Shown: positions 1-12,118 of the stretch, piece by piece
How positions within the stretch are numbered: the first letter of the stretch is position 1
Layout: each line of letters begins with the position of its first letter
Translations under genes and position numbers: made by a program
The notes under the pieces: model-generated
What the model was told of the DNA's origin: nothing
The model's input: only the letters and a program-made list of their open reading frames with translations
Database searches by the model: none
Assembly (NCBI GenBank): GCA_015956445.1
Contig: WIUZ02000008.1
Span: 1,178,001-1,242,000 of the forward strand
Length of the DNA: 64,000 nucleotides
Direction of reading: 5' to 3'
DNA from: Thelephora terrestris
Taxonomy: Eukaryota; Basidiomycota; Agaricomycetes; Thelephorales; Thelephoraceae

Positions 1-134
1 GACAGGTCAAAAGCATCCCAGAAACATTTTTTGAGAACATTTCAAATGGAATTGGTGGACATTGGTTGGATTACATGTCAAGGTAACATTTGAAATGTAA
101 TCAACCTGGAATTGGCGATTACAATCATTGAAAA

Positions 135-3100
135 GTGCACATGAACTCACCATGTAATCAAGATGTAATCACCGATCCCAGGTGCCCTTGCCCCCAGTGT
201 CTACAGCCGTCCCAGAGGAGCGCCTCTCGGGACGAGGACCAGGGTCAAGAAAACCGGTCTCAGTTTTCCCCTGACGTCGGGATGCCGTCCGCGAAGGGCG
301 AGGAGTTTGGTCGGCCCAACAACGAGTCGGGCGACGACGACGAATTTATTAATAATAAAATAAATCCTACAATTTCGCCCAGTAGGGACGAGGTCGAAAC
401 TAAAGTCCCAGGGACTGACCTATCCGAACGTGGGGATGAGTCTGAGAGCGAGGTCGAAAACGCCTTGAACCCAGAGGAACCCGCACAAACTAAGGACGAA
501 ATTGATTTTGATGGGGATGACGAAGGTGACACCGAAGATGATGGCGACGTAAGCGACGCCAGGAACTCAATGAAGGGATCCGAGAATGGAAATGGGTCCG
601 AAAGCGATGGTTGGAAAACCGTCCCCAGGAGTAAGAGTGTCTCGCCGGTTAATAAATTGTCCCCTGTCAGACGTTTCGAAGGAAATGAACGATATTTCCC
701 TAAAGATACTCCGGTCGAAGAAACGGAGGGTGAGGAAGACGATTCTATGTTAGTCTCCTCGGCTAGATTACCTGCAGCCCGTAAGATGAACTACGATAAA
801 TCTAGGAGCTTGGACACCATCGCGCAAAATTACGGTGTGTCCGAGAAATCGAATTTATTGCACGAAAGGGGACAGGAATTATTGTCTTTACTAAATGCTG
901 GTGATACCGAGACGTCCGTACCGCGAAACAAACGAGCAAAATTACCTACGACTATGTTCAACAATTTGGGAGACTCGGCTCCACCGCCATCGATAAGCAG
1001 CGTGATGGCTACGATAAGCAGCGTGATGGCTACGATAAGCAGCGTGATGGCTACGGTAACCAGAACCTTTACCGGGATATCGACCGCGCTAGGAATAAAC
1101 CCTGGAAACAACAAAGGGAATTCGGTTAGATCGGAATCAGGATCAGAAGGCGGCGGCAATACCCCCGGCAAAGGACAAGGAGGATCCGGTTCAGGAAACA
1201 ACCCAGGCGGCTCGGGAGCAAACCCACCTACGCCAACCCAGGGAAGGGGAGGAACGAATCCACCACCCCCACCTCCACAAGGAGGCGGAGGCGGGGGAGG
1301 AGGCGGAGGTGGAGGCGGAGGTGGACCGGGAGGCGGACCGGGAGGAGGAGGAGGACCAAACCCCCCGCCGCCACCGGCAGCAGGAAACCAACCGGTACCC
1401 GGTCACGTACCCGGAAATAATTTTAAACTTACCTTACCCGATCCGTATGATGGGAAGGAGGATATGGACGCTTTCGACATCTGGAAATACGAGGTCAAAT
1501 ATTTTGCAGAATATTACAGCCTTACCGATGAAACGCTCGTTAAGACGTTCTCTAAATTTGTGTCTGGGAGGGCAAAAACTTGGTATCTTCGCTTCGTTGT
1601 TGACGACCCGACGCAATGGACGCCCAAAGACGTATTCAATGGGATCTTTAATCATTGCTTCCCGGCCAACTATCAGATGAAGTTGAGGGAACGGCTGATG
1701 AAGATGAGGCAAGGATCCAAAAGCGTCAGGGACTACGCTAAGGAAATTGAGACGTTGGGACGCCGATTCCGGGACGTCAACGAACGAGCAATAATCGATA
1801 TATTTTGGAACGGAATTCATAAACACTTGCAAGTCGCATTATTGCGAAGGGGTCTGAACCCGGAAAAAGATGATTTATTGCGGCTATTAAAATACGCTAT
1901 ACTAGAGGAAGAGGCGGATGACCGAGCTAATAGAAACGCCGCCTCGAACTCCAGTAAACCTCGAGCGGAGGGCGAGAGACAGCTGAATAAACCCGAACGA
2001 CGTTGGGGAAGGTTCAGATCCCGGGTAAATGGACCGAAGCCGTTCGATACGAACACAAGCGAGGAATTGAGCCGTCAGGCACGTCAAGATGGCGTGCGGG
2101 CAAACACCATCAGTCCGAATAACAACAAGGCACAGAAGCGATCAGAAGCCCCCGGAAGCTATAAAGGGAAGAAACCTATGGACAAAGGAAAGAGAGATCG
2201 CTTACGGGCTGAGGGTCGATGCTTCAATTGTGAGGAACCGGGGCACGAAATTAGGAACTGTCCTAAGCTGCATTCGATGAGACCACCCCATATCAAGACG
2301 GGTTCCGTACAATTTTCTAAGATTGAGAAATTATCGAAGCAGAAAGATCGTGCCGATGCATATGTCGGCAGTATTTTCATTCAATTATCGGACGACGGGG
2401 ACTCTAATTTTTCGGAAACTACGTACGATGACAACGAAAAGTTAGAGGACTATGTACACGGATTATGTGAGATCGCCTGGGGCGAGGACCCACTCTGGGA
2501 AGAGGAGGAGACGTGCTGGATGTCTAATTACAGCGTACAGGCTAATCGCGAAACGATAACCGTCTGGAACCGATCCGGATTTGGAGATGGCCGGGCGTTT
2601 GACTTTCCTAGGTCTGAATTAAAAGATCCGGCGTTCGATATCTCACGGGTTTTCAAGAAATCAAAGGGGAATAGACGGTCGGAGTCTATTCCGGAGGGCG
2701 GGTCCGGGCATTCCGGAGAGTACAAACGCTGGACTTGGCCCGCAATCTATTGGTTAAAGCAGTGGTTAGCACTTGAATTGAGTTTCAGGGACGGCGATAA
2801 CAAGCCAAACGGAACGTCTATTGAGGATAGAATCGACGTACAACCTACAATGACGGGTTACAGTATTCAAATCGATGACATCGATCTATTTTACAATATC
2901 AGTCACGAAGAAGTGATCGACGGTGACGTCAACGCGGAATGGGTAATTGATCATTTATTATTGGCACGGAATCTACCTATCGAAGAAAGGGGAGAAAGAT
3001 TTCAAGATATGAGAATGACCGCCTTACACACGTTGATGCTCAATATGACCAAGGTGCCGGGACAGGAAAATCCCATCAAGAGGCGTGGTCCTAAAAAGAA

Positions 3101-3990
3101 ATTACCACAGATGGAAGGTGTTTCGGCCGTAGAGAGAACGTCTCTACGAATCAAGGACCGCACCCGGAAACTTCCGGAACCAATAGTCGTCAATGTTAAA
3201 ATAGACGGACATACGATCCGGGCGCTATTGGACACAGGTTCAATGGCGGATTTCTTATCGACGACTGTCGTAGATCAGTTGAAACTGGAAAGGGAAATCT
3301 ACGCGAAACCGTTATCGGTACAATTAGCGGTACACGGGTCTAGATCGAAGATCAATTGTGGGACTACGGTACGACTACAGTATCAGAATATCGACTGTAA
3401 TCGTCGATTCGACGTCGCAAACCTAGATAATTACGACGCCATTTTAGGAACCCCATTCTTGTTCCAACATCAAATCGCAATCGGCTTCAATCCATCGAGG
3501 GTAAGCGTCGGATCAAAGGAACCACTGGAGATCAAAGGTCCCGAAGTGACAACAATTTCGTCGGCAGCTGCAGATGTCCTCGAAACAGAGTTAAATGTTT
3601 TAAGACTGCAGCTTAGAGCGGAGGCCGAGGATTTATGTCCGGACACCTCCAAGACCGCGTTACCGCCCCTAAGAACGGTGAATCACTCGATTCCGTTAAT
3701 CGATGAAAATAAATTATATCGATTTCGCCCGTCTAAGTGCCCAGAGGCATTCCGAGAGCAATGGCTAAATAAAAAGAACGCGTATCTAGCTACGGGAAGA
3801 TGGCGTACGGCGACGGGACACAACGCGATACCGTTGTTGATGATACCTAAGGTATCGTCATCGAGTGATAAACCTACACTACGTACGGTATTCGATAAGC
3901 GGGAACAGAACGCTAATACTCACAAGTTGGCGTCTCCGTTACCCGACATCGAAGAAATTCTGCGGGAAGTGTCAAGACACAGACACCGAA
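135..3990 (+). CDS. Ty3 gag-protease and N-terminal half of RT (5' part of a split gag-pol)
   Basis: One open frame of about 1285 codons encodes the 5' part of a retrotransposon polyprotein. Residues 1-430 are acidic, Ser/Glu/Gly-rich and probably disordered, with a poly-Gly/Pro tract near 1260-1380. A capsid-like gag domain follows (about 430-600). A CCHC zinc knuckle (CFNCEEPGHEIRNC, near residue 695) is the nucleic-acid-binding part of gag. The aspartic protease motif LLDTGS lies near residue 1030. RT begins with LRTVFDKREQNANT and stops at EILREVSRHR; the last ~45 residues of the frame are read-through into the inserted transposon. Gag and pol share one frame, so no frameshift is needed. 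The first ATG in the frame is at 135, but the true start could be downstream, because the first residues lie in a repeat-like leader. Confidence 0.85.
992..1054 (+). repeat. 21-bp tandem repeat x3 inside gag
   Basis: Three perfect copies of a 21-base unit starting gataagcagcg encode ISSVMAT repeated in frame. A Gly-codon microsatellite (ggcggagga type) follows at about 1280-1350. Both lie in the disordered N-terminal part of gag, so length change there would be tolerated. Confidence 0.9.
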
Positions 3991-4318
3991 GCTTACATCG
4001 GAAAAAGCTCGTGATCGTGATAGGCGTTGTAACGTGCCGGACCGATTTATTTACCCTTCACATTGTTGTACCGCGTTACACCATCGTTGCCACAAATCCA
4101 GTTCGTTGTAGCTCGCCACCACAATATACAACATAAATGTAACATCATCTCCCTCAAACCTCGGTTACCAAGGTGCGCTGAGAATTTGGAGTCCGGTGTT
4201 TTCTCACCACCATCTCCCCGCTTCCATTGTACCCCGCCCCCTTCACGGCCAAGACTCCGGGGACTTGTGTTTCCCCCAGCAGGAAGACGCATCTCTCTTT
4301 GCCGTTTCGGCGCTGAAA

Positions 4319-7300
4319 ATGTATGAGTGTAGCGGATGCGGAGACCGCTTCAAGACCCCTGCATGGTTAACCCGACATCAAAAACGATGTGACGCCCGCA
4401 AAGCGTTGCTTGAGGCAGGTTCACGAAAGTTCCAAAAGGCCCATGGCACACCCAAAGCATCGAGCAGCCTGCTTTCGAGGCTCAACGCCTTGATTTCGAG
4501 GAACAAAGGCTCTCAAGAACAATCAGCGCCGGTAATCTTCACCGAATGTAACTAAATCGGGCCGTCGCTGACAAGTTCATCTTATAGAGCTCAAGCAGCA
4601 TCCAACCTGGACCGGAACTGCCGGACAACGACGACGCCATGACCGATTTGACGCCGCCCGATGTAGGCTTCTTCATTTGCCTTATGGTCCACGTCTTCGC
4701 CGCTAACTCCCTGTAGACCACAGAGATTGACTTCGTTTCCTGTCTGCATTCTCTCGCCGCTGAGGAAACCGGATCAACGGAACCGCTTGAATCATCGTCC
4801 GCGTCCACTCGAAGGGGCGCCCGTGTGAGGCGGCCAACGTGGAAAGTTCGTGAAAATCAACTTGCAGACAGCCTGGCGGTTGATGAACCCGTCATGACCA
4901 CCAACACTACCCCTCTCGTCTCCAGACCCTCTTCCACCCCGCCACCATCCCGTCAGCCGCTGCGATCAGTCTTCGACAGGTTTGGCCTGTCGAGACTGTA
5001 TCCAGTCAAACCCAACAGCATCCCTGATCCCGCTCGAGTGACATTTGAGGAGGGGACAACATCTGCGCCCGCACCCGCACCCGCACCTTCCAAACGTCGA
5101 AAACTTGGTGATATCCTCAAGCCGTATCCCAACCTGAGCTCGTTCCTGTTCGACCATCAATTCTGGACATCAAGTGGATCAAAATCTCGTAATGATCGCA
5201 ACGCCTTGCGCGATGTTATTGTTCGTGAGGACTTTGATCCCTCTGCTCTCAAAGGGGTCAATTTTGAGGCGATAGAGAAGGACTTGAGACAAACTGGAGG
5301 CTCTGGGTGGCGCGAAACGCTACTCACGATTCGCGTTCCCAAGGGCATCAAGATGACAAAGGCAGCAAAACGCGCAGCTGCGACTGAACAGTCACGATTC
5401 CGCCGTGGTGAGCCATCGACGTCAACGGTTGAACGGTCGATCCCCGGTGCACCCATCACTATACACGACTTTCAACATCGGTCATTCTGCGATATCATCC
5501 GCGAAACATTTTCCTCGGACCCCGCTGCCCATTCCTTTCATTACCACCCATATGAACTCAAGTGGACACCTCCTGGGACAGATACCGCGGAGCGAGTGCA
5601 CGGTGAATTGTACACGTCACAGGCATGGCTCGACGAAGACACCAATGTTCAGTCCCTCGTTTTGGAGCCTGGGGAGACCGACCGAGATGTTCCTCGAGCC
5701 ATTGCGGCCATCATGCTTGCCTCAGATGCGACACTCCTTGGTCCGTTCGCTTCATCCAAGGCTTGGCCGATCTATGTCTACTTTGGCAACCAATCAAAGT
5801 ATGATCGGGCAAAGCCCACCCAGCATGCTGCCCACCATCTTGCATACCTCCCTTCAGTAGGTCGTTCGTCTAACTTGATGAGGTACCTTTTGTGACGTGA
5901 CTTTAGATGCCAGATGAAATCCAAGAACTCATTCAGAGGGCACTCAACAAAGCACCTTCTCGAGCCTTGCTCACCCACTGCCGCCGCGAATTATTTCAGG
6001 CTGCCCAAGCAGTGCTCCTAAATGATCCCGAGTTTCAACATGCATACAAGAATGGGATCATTGTGAAGTGTATTGATGGGATTACTCGCCGCCTTTTCCC
6101 TCGCATATTTACATACTCCGCAGACTATCCTGAGAAGTGAGGTGCCCTTTGACCAATTTTTAGGAGCATGGGAGACTAATTCCACTTCAGGACACTTGTT
6201 GCAACAATCCGTGACCAAGGAAAATGCCCTTGCGCGCGTTGCCTTGTCACAATGGATGAGATCCCAAACCTTGGCACCACAGAAGATCGTAAAACTCGGC
6301 TTGAGAAGCAGCGAGTTGATTCTGCTGAACATCAGACACTTGTAAAAGAGGCACGGAAGAAACTCTATGATGAAGGGTATGCTGTGGATGGGGAGCACGT
6401 TGATGGATTACTCAAAGATGAATCGCTTGTCCCTACTGAGGTGAGGATCAAAACTCAAGTCACCCTCAGACATGTATCTAAAAGGTGATTTTATCCAGAA
6501 CGCCTTCTCATCGGCCCTTGGAAAGTTTGGTCTGGACATCTTCAAGATTCTCACTGTTGATGTCCTCCATGAGTTTGAGCTGGGGGTTGGCAAGGGTGTA
6601 TTCATTCACCTTGTTCGAATGCTTGAGAGTGTTGCACCTCGTCAAGTGAATATCCTAAATGAGAGGTAAGATGAAGTGGATTGGTTTTCGATAGGCTGAC
6701 ACATCCCTGTAGGTTCCGTCAAGTTCCAGTTTTTGGCAACTCTGCTGTGTGTAGGTTTTCAAGCAATGTTTCAGAGATGAAGCAAATGGAGGGACATGAT
6801 TTTGAGAACATCATCCAGGTTGGTGTTGTTAATTTACTTGCTCATCACACGTCTAACAGATAGACTCAGTGCATCATTCCATGTATCAATGGCCTCTTAC
6901 CTGAACCGCACAACACAACGGTTCTTTCAATGCTTTTTGTCCTTGGCACATGGCACTCCCTAGCAAAACTCCGGATGCACACAGACTCATCACTCAAGCT
7001 CCTTGATGATGCGACGACTTGTTTGGGAATCACCCTTCGGTATTTCACTCGGGTAACCTGTCCTGAGTTCCCCACGAAGGAAACAGCTGCAGAGTTCAAC
7101 AAGAGGAAACGAAAGGAGGCCACGTCTACCACAAAATTGCCAGACAAGAATGCTCGCAAGCCAAAGACCTTCAACATGAAAACCATCAAATTGCACTCGC
7201 TCGGTGACTATGTGTCTCACATTCGAACTTATGGTACGACAGATTCCTATGACACTGGTGTTGTAAGCTTGAATTCAATCATCCCTGTGGTAAACTCTAC

Positions 7301-8495
7301 TCTGACATGTGTCCAGTCCGAACTTAGTCACGGTCGCGTGAAGACACGGCACAGAGTTCGAACGAGCAAGAAGAACACGATGAGACAACTTGGAAACATT
7401 GACTTTGTTGAAACACAAGTCCGTAGGATCGCAGCCGAGGTTAACACTATCGGTGTTCCAATGAAGTCCACGTCATCAGCCTCGACGGTACCCCTCAGTG
7501 CTCACTATCACATTGCAAAAGACGTCAAGAAGCCACTCATTCTCGGTGAATGGCTTATCACACATTCAGAGGACCCTGCGTTGAAGGTGATGAACCTGTT
7601 TGCAAGACAAGAGCAGCTGATTGGAGGTACTTACGGCATGTGACATAGGACTTCCTTCCCCACCTCAAGCAACACCTCTATGCACGTCTACTCGAGTCCG
7701 ACCCTCTATATGATTGTGGCCATTACAGAGGGCTTATCATCCAAGACGGTATCCTCTACAAACATTCAATTGCACGATTCAACTTTACCACATACGATCT
7801 TCAGCAGGATCAAGACATCATCCATATTCCCTTTGACAAACAAGACATTCTTGTTTACAACCCTGAGGAACAAGGGCCTTACCCATGGGCGTTTGCTCGA
7901 GTCCTTGGGATCTATCATGCAAAAGTCTCAACTCAAACTCACCGGGATCCAAAAACCTACTACTTTCTGTGGGTGCGGTGGTTCAAGCGTGACAATTCAC
8001 TGTTGTCATTTTTGACAGCACGGCAATTTGATCAGGTTGAGTTTGTGCCGTATGATAGCCCTGATGACGAGCCCTTTGGCTTTGTCAATCCAGAGACAGT
8101 CATCCGGGGTTGCCACCTTATTCCTGATTTTGATTCAGGTAGGACCCATGACCTCATGCCAGCTTCTGCTTTCCAGGATGGAGAAGGTGACTGGAAGAGG
8201 TTTTGTGTCGCTCAGTATGTGGATCCTTGATTTATTCAAGCACATGACCAGATTGTTTTCCAGTTTTTCTGACCGTGATCTGATGATGCGGTTCACCGGG
8301 CTTGGGGTTGGCCACCTCGAATACAAATCCCGTGATATTCACGGTCTCACAGTTGAGGATGAGCCCAACTGGCTAGAATTGTGCCCAACTGCTGCAGTTG
8401 AAACAGAGAAAGCAGGCATCGAGCCTGAGCTTGATGACGACTCTGACTCTGACAACACAGCCGAGTCTGAGGACCAAGATGACCGGAATTTTTAG
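4319..8495 (+). CDS. Plavaka-family transposase (multi-exon)
   Basis: Conceptual splicing of about a dozen short introns gives a long continuous protein. It opens with a C2HC zinc finger (C4, C7, H20, C24). Further on are segments that I recognise from Plavaka proteins: IYVYFGNQSKYDRAKP..AHHLAYLPS (about 5770-5850), a stretch ending GITRRLFPRIFTYSADYPEK (about 6070-6137), CPCARCLV (about 6220-6245), the LTVDVLHEFELGVGK segment (about 6550-6600), and HSLGDYV..IRTYGTTDSYDTGV (about 7195-7263). The C-terminus is acidic. Plavaka is a CACTA-related cut-and-paste family expanded in Agaricomycetes; I did not assign the catalytic DDE residues. Visible introns include those after LAYLPS, ADYPEK, LVPTE and NILNER. 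I saw no premature stop in the inferred exons, so it could be active. ATG 4319 is chosen because it directly precedes the zinc finger. Confidence 0.82.
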
Positions 8496-8960
8496 GTACA
8501 ATCTTATCCTCAGATTATCATGGCCATCTGTCGAGTTCGTTTAGTGGCCCGTTCTTTAGCCCGCACAATTTCCCGCCCTCTGATGAAGTTGCAAGAGGCA
8601 GGCTTCAACAGGTAGATACTAATAGTTGGATAATATATGTAGCGAGAGCTCGGGCTTGCAATGTGCTGTGTCAATGTAACGAGGAGAGTGGAGAGGTGAT
8701 TGTTCAAGTGAATGGATGTACTTGGGGCAAAAATATGATTATCCACAAAAGACAAGGGTAAGGTGAGTTTCAACCGACAATCCGAAGCAGCAAACGAGTC
8801 ACCCAGGGGGAATAGAAGTCAAGAATTTACAGAGATGATGAATGCAAGGAGTGTGCTGGAGTGGTAGAATGAAATCATGGACGTGCGGTCCTGGGGGAGG
8901 GGTGTGTTTAGGCAGGTGACGCAGTGAAACGGCGCAGTTTGAGGTAGGGCGAGAAAGTCT
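8496..8960. other. Spacer between transposase and carrier remnant
   Basis: About 460 bases with no supported gene. The transposase stop is at 8495 and the convergent carrier remnant ends at 8961. A short stretch around 8640-8770 is A/G-rich on the + strand. No repeat or RNA gene was recognised. Confidence 0.5.
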
Positions 8961-10230
8961 TCATTGATAGGATTGGGAAGTACAGGGCCGATGACTTGAG
9001 GAGATCGTCACCGCTTTCACCAGCCCTCCTCCAAGCCGCAGATCTGAATTCGTTCTGAGCTCGAACCCACTCAACAATGAAGACCCGGGGCCTCTTGGTA
9101 GATTCTGGGGAAAACTGGGGAACGCGTTGAAAAGTTTCGTCGAATCGAAGAAGGAAGAAGTGTCGGGTGTGGAAGGGGTAAGCGGAATGGACGTGGCCGC
9201 CGCTATCCGAAGCAACCACGCGATGTTCTCGTACACGACGAACGTCACGCACCCCCCGGGGAGGACTCGAACGAAGTTCGTTGCGAGGCCGCGGTAGAAC
9301 CCTCTCACGCCTGATTCGGAGAACGTTCGCTTGATGCACGTGGGGATATCGGGATATAGATGCTTCGTGGCGTTGTTCTGTCGTTGCGGGGACAGTAACA
9401 GCGTCAGAGTTCAAGTGTGTTTGGGGCGAGAGAGGAAGGGTGAATAGGATTTACGCACTTGAATTCGCGCCCGAGTGACTTGGTATGGGTAAGTTACGGC
9501 CAACGCGAAGATTTTGCTAGCCCCGGAGGCAACTATGTATGTGGTGTTCGCCTGCACAGAAAACAGAGAAATCGAGTAGGGTTAGACCATGAGAGGGTAC
9601 ACGCATACGGCTTGCGAAGAACGCGGGAACCCACCAGCTTATCATCTTCCAAAGTGTACGGCCTCCCAGCCTTCTCGAACATTGCTCGTTTCCATTTGAA
9701 CGCGAACCTTTTTACACGTTCGTACGCCATGAACTGCAGGGAGCCATTACTGACGCCGACCAAGGCCAAGAGAGTCCCTCGGTAGAGACCTCTCACTCCC
9801 TCCGTCCGGTAGATGCTTGACAACCCATCTATGCAACGGGTAGAACTTCAGTGTCCATGGCCACCAGTGCGCCTTTAAGGCAGATATGAAAGGATGGGAC
9901 GTACGCCATACGCCCCGATGTGATTTAGGATCTGTCCAATGTGTCGTGATCATCCGGATTTTGACCACCCAGATCGGGTTGGAGAGTATCGCGGAAGCGG
10001 CACCTAAACCACAATGTAAACAGCCTCGTAGGGGCCGCAGTACACGGAACACGACTGACTGGCTTCCGCGGCGTAGACCAAAGTTTGCCCCGAGGTTAGC
10101 TCCCCCCCTTCGCTCCCTCGCTTCTTCAACACCGACGAAGACAGAGGTACGTCCTCGTCAAGCTGTTCCGACGTCATCTCCAGGTCCGGTGTCAAAGCCC
10201 TCGTGATCCCATAGCTCGCCCGGAAATCCG
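8961..10230 (-). pseudogene. FLX1-like mitochondrial carrier (FAD/folate-type), N-terminal third degraded
   Basis: Conceptual splicing on the minus strand gives carrier repeats 2 and 3. Repeat 2 reads LTSGQTLVYAAEAS..AILSNPIWVVKIRMITTHW, then [23 protein letters not shown] and [19 protein letters not shown]. Repeat 3 reads ASKIFALAVTYPYQVTRARIQ, then TFSESGVRGFYRGLATNFVRVLPG and FVVYENIAWLLR. NPIWVVK in place of the usual Px[DE]xx[KR] in repeat 2 is typical of FLX1-type FAD/folate/pyrimidine carriers of the inner mitochondrial membrane. Introns are kept (for example 10004-10045), so the gene was copied as DNA. The first carrier repeat cannot be read as a normal PFDLLKV-type repeat upstream, so the gene is probably broken. 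The last ~65 residues after the final helix are extra. It sits convergent to the transposase inside the mobile element. Confidence 0.7.
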
Positions 10231-11307
10231 AAATGAGGCGCTGGCGGTGAGCTCCGGGGATGGTAACAACTGTGGCGTCAAAGTCGGGGAACAAAGCGAT
10301 AGTGATGTTTGAGGACAATCCAACCCATGCAACCCTCTAAACTCGTCCGCTTCCGACAACGAGCATGCCCCACCTTCCCCATCATACGCCGTGAGCGTGG
10401 GCGAGGTCAAGTGGAAATACGAGGTGAACCTTCGGTGGTTGCTTCCCAGATTCTGGCTTTCTCCCCGGTTGTGTTGGTGGGCAGAATTCTTCGCAATGGG
10501 CTTCACTGTCAATTTAGGCACAGTCGGCAACGCGGCCGGCCTATTGAGCCCTGGCACGCGATTTCCTAGCATTTCGCCCTTCCTCCTCGAGACGTCATCC
10601 TTGTGGTGAGGAATGTGACCCATGCCGAAACTAGGAATGAGTGTCCTACCAGCTGCCTCGTTGTCTCGTAGTGCAACTTTCGCGTTGTTGTTTCCATTAG
10701 TGTTGGGTGGCGTGGAGGAGAGAGAGGGTTCGGGGGAAGGGGAGGTTACGCTCGGGTTCGGAGAGGTGGAGTTGAGCTGCCCTGTTGACACAGTCGCTGT
10801 AATGGGGCGATACGATCCTTGAGGTTTTTGTGAGTTGGCAGCCGCAGCCTTGACCCTGTCGTATTTGTTGACCTATATGCAGGTAATATCGAGGTTAGAC
10901 TAGTCTGAAAGACGGGTTCAAGGTGAAGATCGAAGCAGGCGTACATGGCAGGGTGCTTAGGCGGGGAAGTCGGCAGGAATGATGGGGGTTGAGTTGGTCG
11001 ACCTGGCATGGTGAGAATGTTTCTCAATCCCCGAAGGCAAAGTCATGTGCCTCAGGCTATCGTTCGCGTTACTTGATCCACGAGTCGGGGCGGACACATC
11101 AGCGCCTCGGTTTGATGACGAGATTACATATGAGCCTAGATCCAATGTGCAACATGGACGGAAGACAGTTGTCTTTCGACGGTAGTAGTGGGGTGCTGTC
11201 GAGGTATTGGTGATCCAGGAGACGAGCGATATTTCGGGTTCAAGGAGAGCAGGGTTGCCCGAGTTGCCCGCTTTGGACTTCACGAAAATTTCGCGCGACT
11301 TCTTCAC
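10231..11307 (-). other. Unrecognised minus-strand coding-like segments
   Basis: Two minus-strand frames (about 10192-10791, Ser/Pro-rich; and 10957-11307, containing REIFVKSKAGNSGNPALLEPEISLVSW) are open but not recognised. They may be the degraded 5' part of the carrier gene or a second captured gene piece. The segment at 10895-10950 weakly resembles a decayed first carrier repeat (CFDLHLEPVFQ where a PFDLLKVRFQ-like motif is expected). No clean exon chain could be made. Confidence 0.3.
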
Positions 11308-12118
11308 AACCCTTTCCCCACAACTATGTACATGGCGAACGAGGAGACCAGCAGCTCATCGCCGTATGCTCACCTGTCACGCGCAGGTTCCCGACTGGAT
11401 TGACCACAAACAGGACAAGAAGATATGTTCAAGTCACCTCAACCCTTTTCAAACCCATATCGTCATCTTCGGGCCGTCATTGGATTCACCGTCTTCGGCG
11501 TCGTCGGTTTGAGCGTCGTCTTTGGAACCGCCAACGACTCATTTCCCTTCCTGCGGACTTTACTAGGATCACACCAATTCCCGTGTCGTTTGCATGCTCG
11601 TTCCCATTAATCCTCTTTTTTCAAGTTCGTGATTGCCACTCATGATGATAATGAACGGAATTCTCGCCTTGTTTAGCACCTCTGGGAAGACGACGGGTTG
11701 TCCCTCAACACGCCAATCCCATATTTAGGTATGCCTTTCTGTTCCCTCCGCCTCGTTTTTACCAGTAACAGTAGATTTAGATCATAACAGTGCCCCATGT
11801 CTGTGCCGGTGTCGCTGCAGCCTTGCGAAAGCGGTGGAGCAGTCCCGCAACAGTCCCGCAATTGGCCCCCCGGACGACCACGATGCTGTGCAGATGCTAT
11901 TGTGGGAAGGTAGGATGACTGAGAGCTGTATCTACCAGAGGCTTTAACGAACGTCAACGGTGAACCGAAATGACGCACGAGGGCCCCGAACCTCGAATAG
12001 CCTCTCTCGAAGAGGATCGAGGCAACAACAAAATTAGGCCTGATCCGATTCTCACCCAGGCTTAAATCTGCCTTCGCGTGCTCCCGCTTTTCCCTCTCGA
12101 CTCCCATCCTTATCTATC
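11308..12118. other. Gene-free stretch upstream of the DUF6698 gene
   Basis: About 800 bases without a supported gene. Long minus-strand frames here have no intron pattern or domain and look like chance frames. The last ~100 bases are pyrimidine-rich (tcccgcttttccctctcgactccc) and end just before the ATG at 12119, as in a fungal promoter. Confidence 0.45.

Noticed and set aside
185-199. 15-mer shared with 20615-20629 as proof of an LTR pair
   Set aside because: The flanking 150 bases on the left side do not align, which is not expected for an element with fully open frames; kept only as an open observation.
11673-12107. 144-residue minus-strand frame upstream of the DUF6698 gene
   Set aside because: No domain, no intron pattern, and it overlaps the probable promoter of the sense gene.
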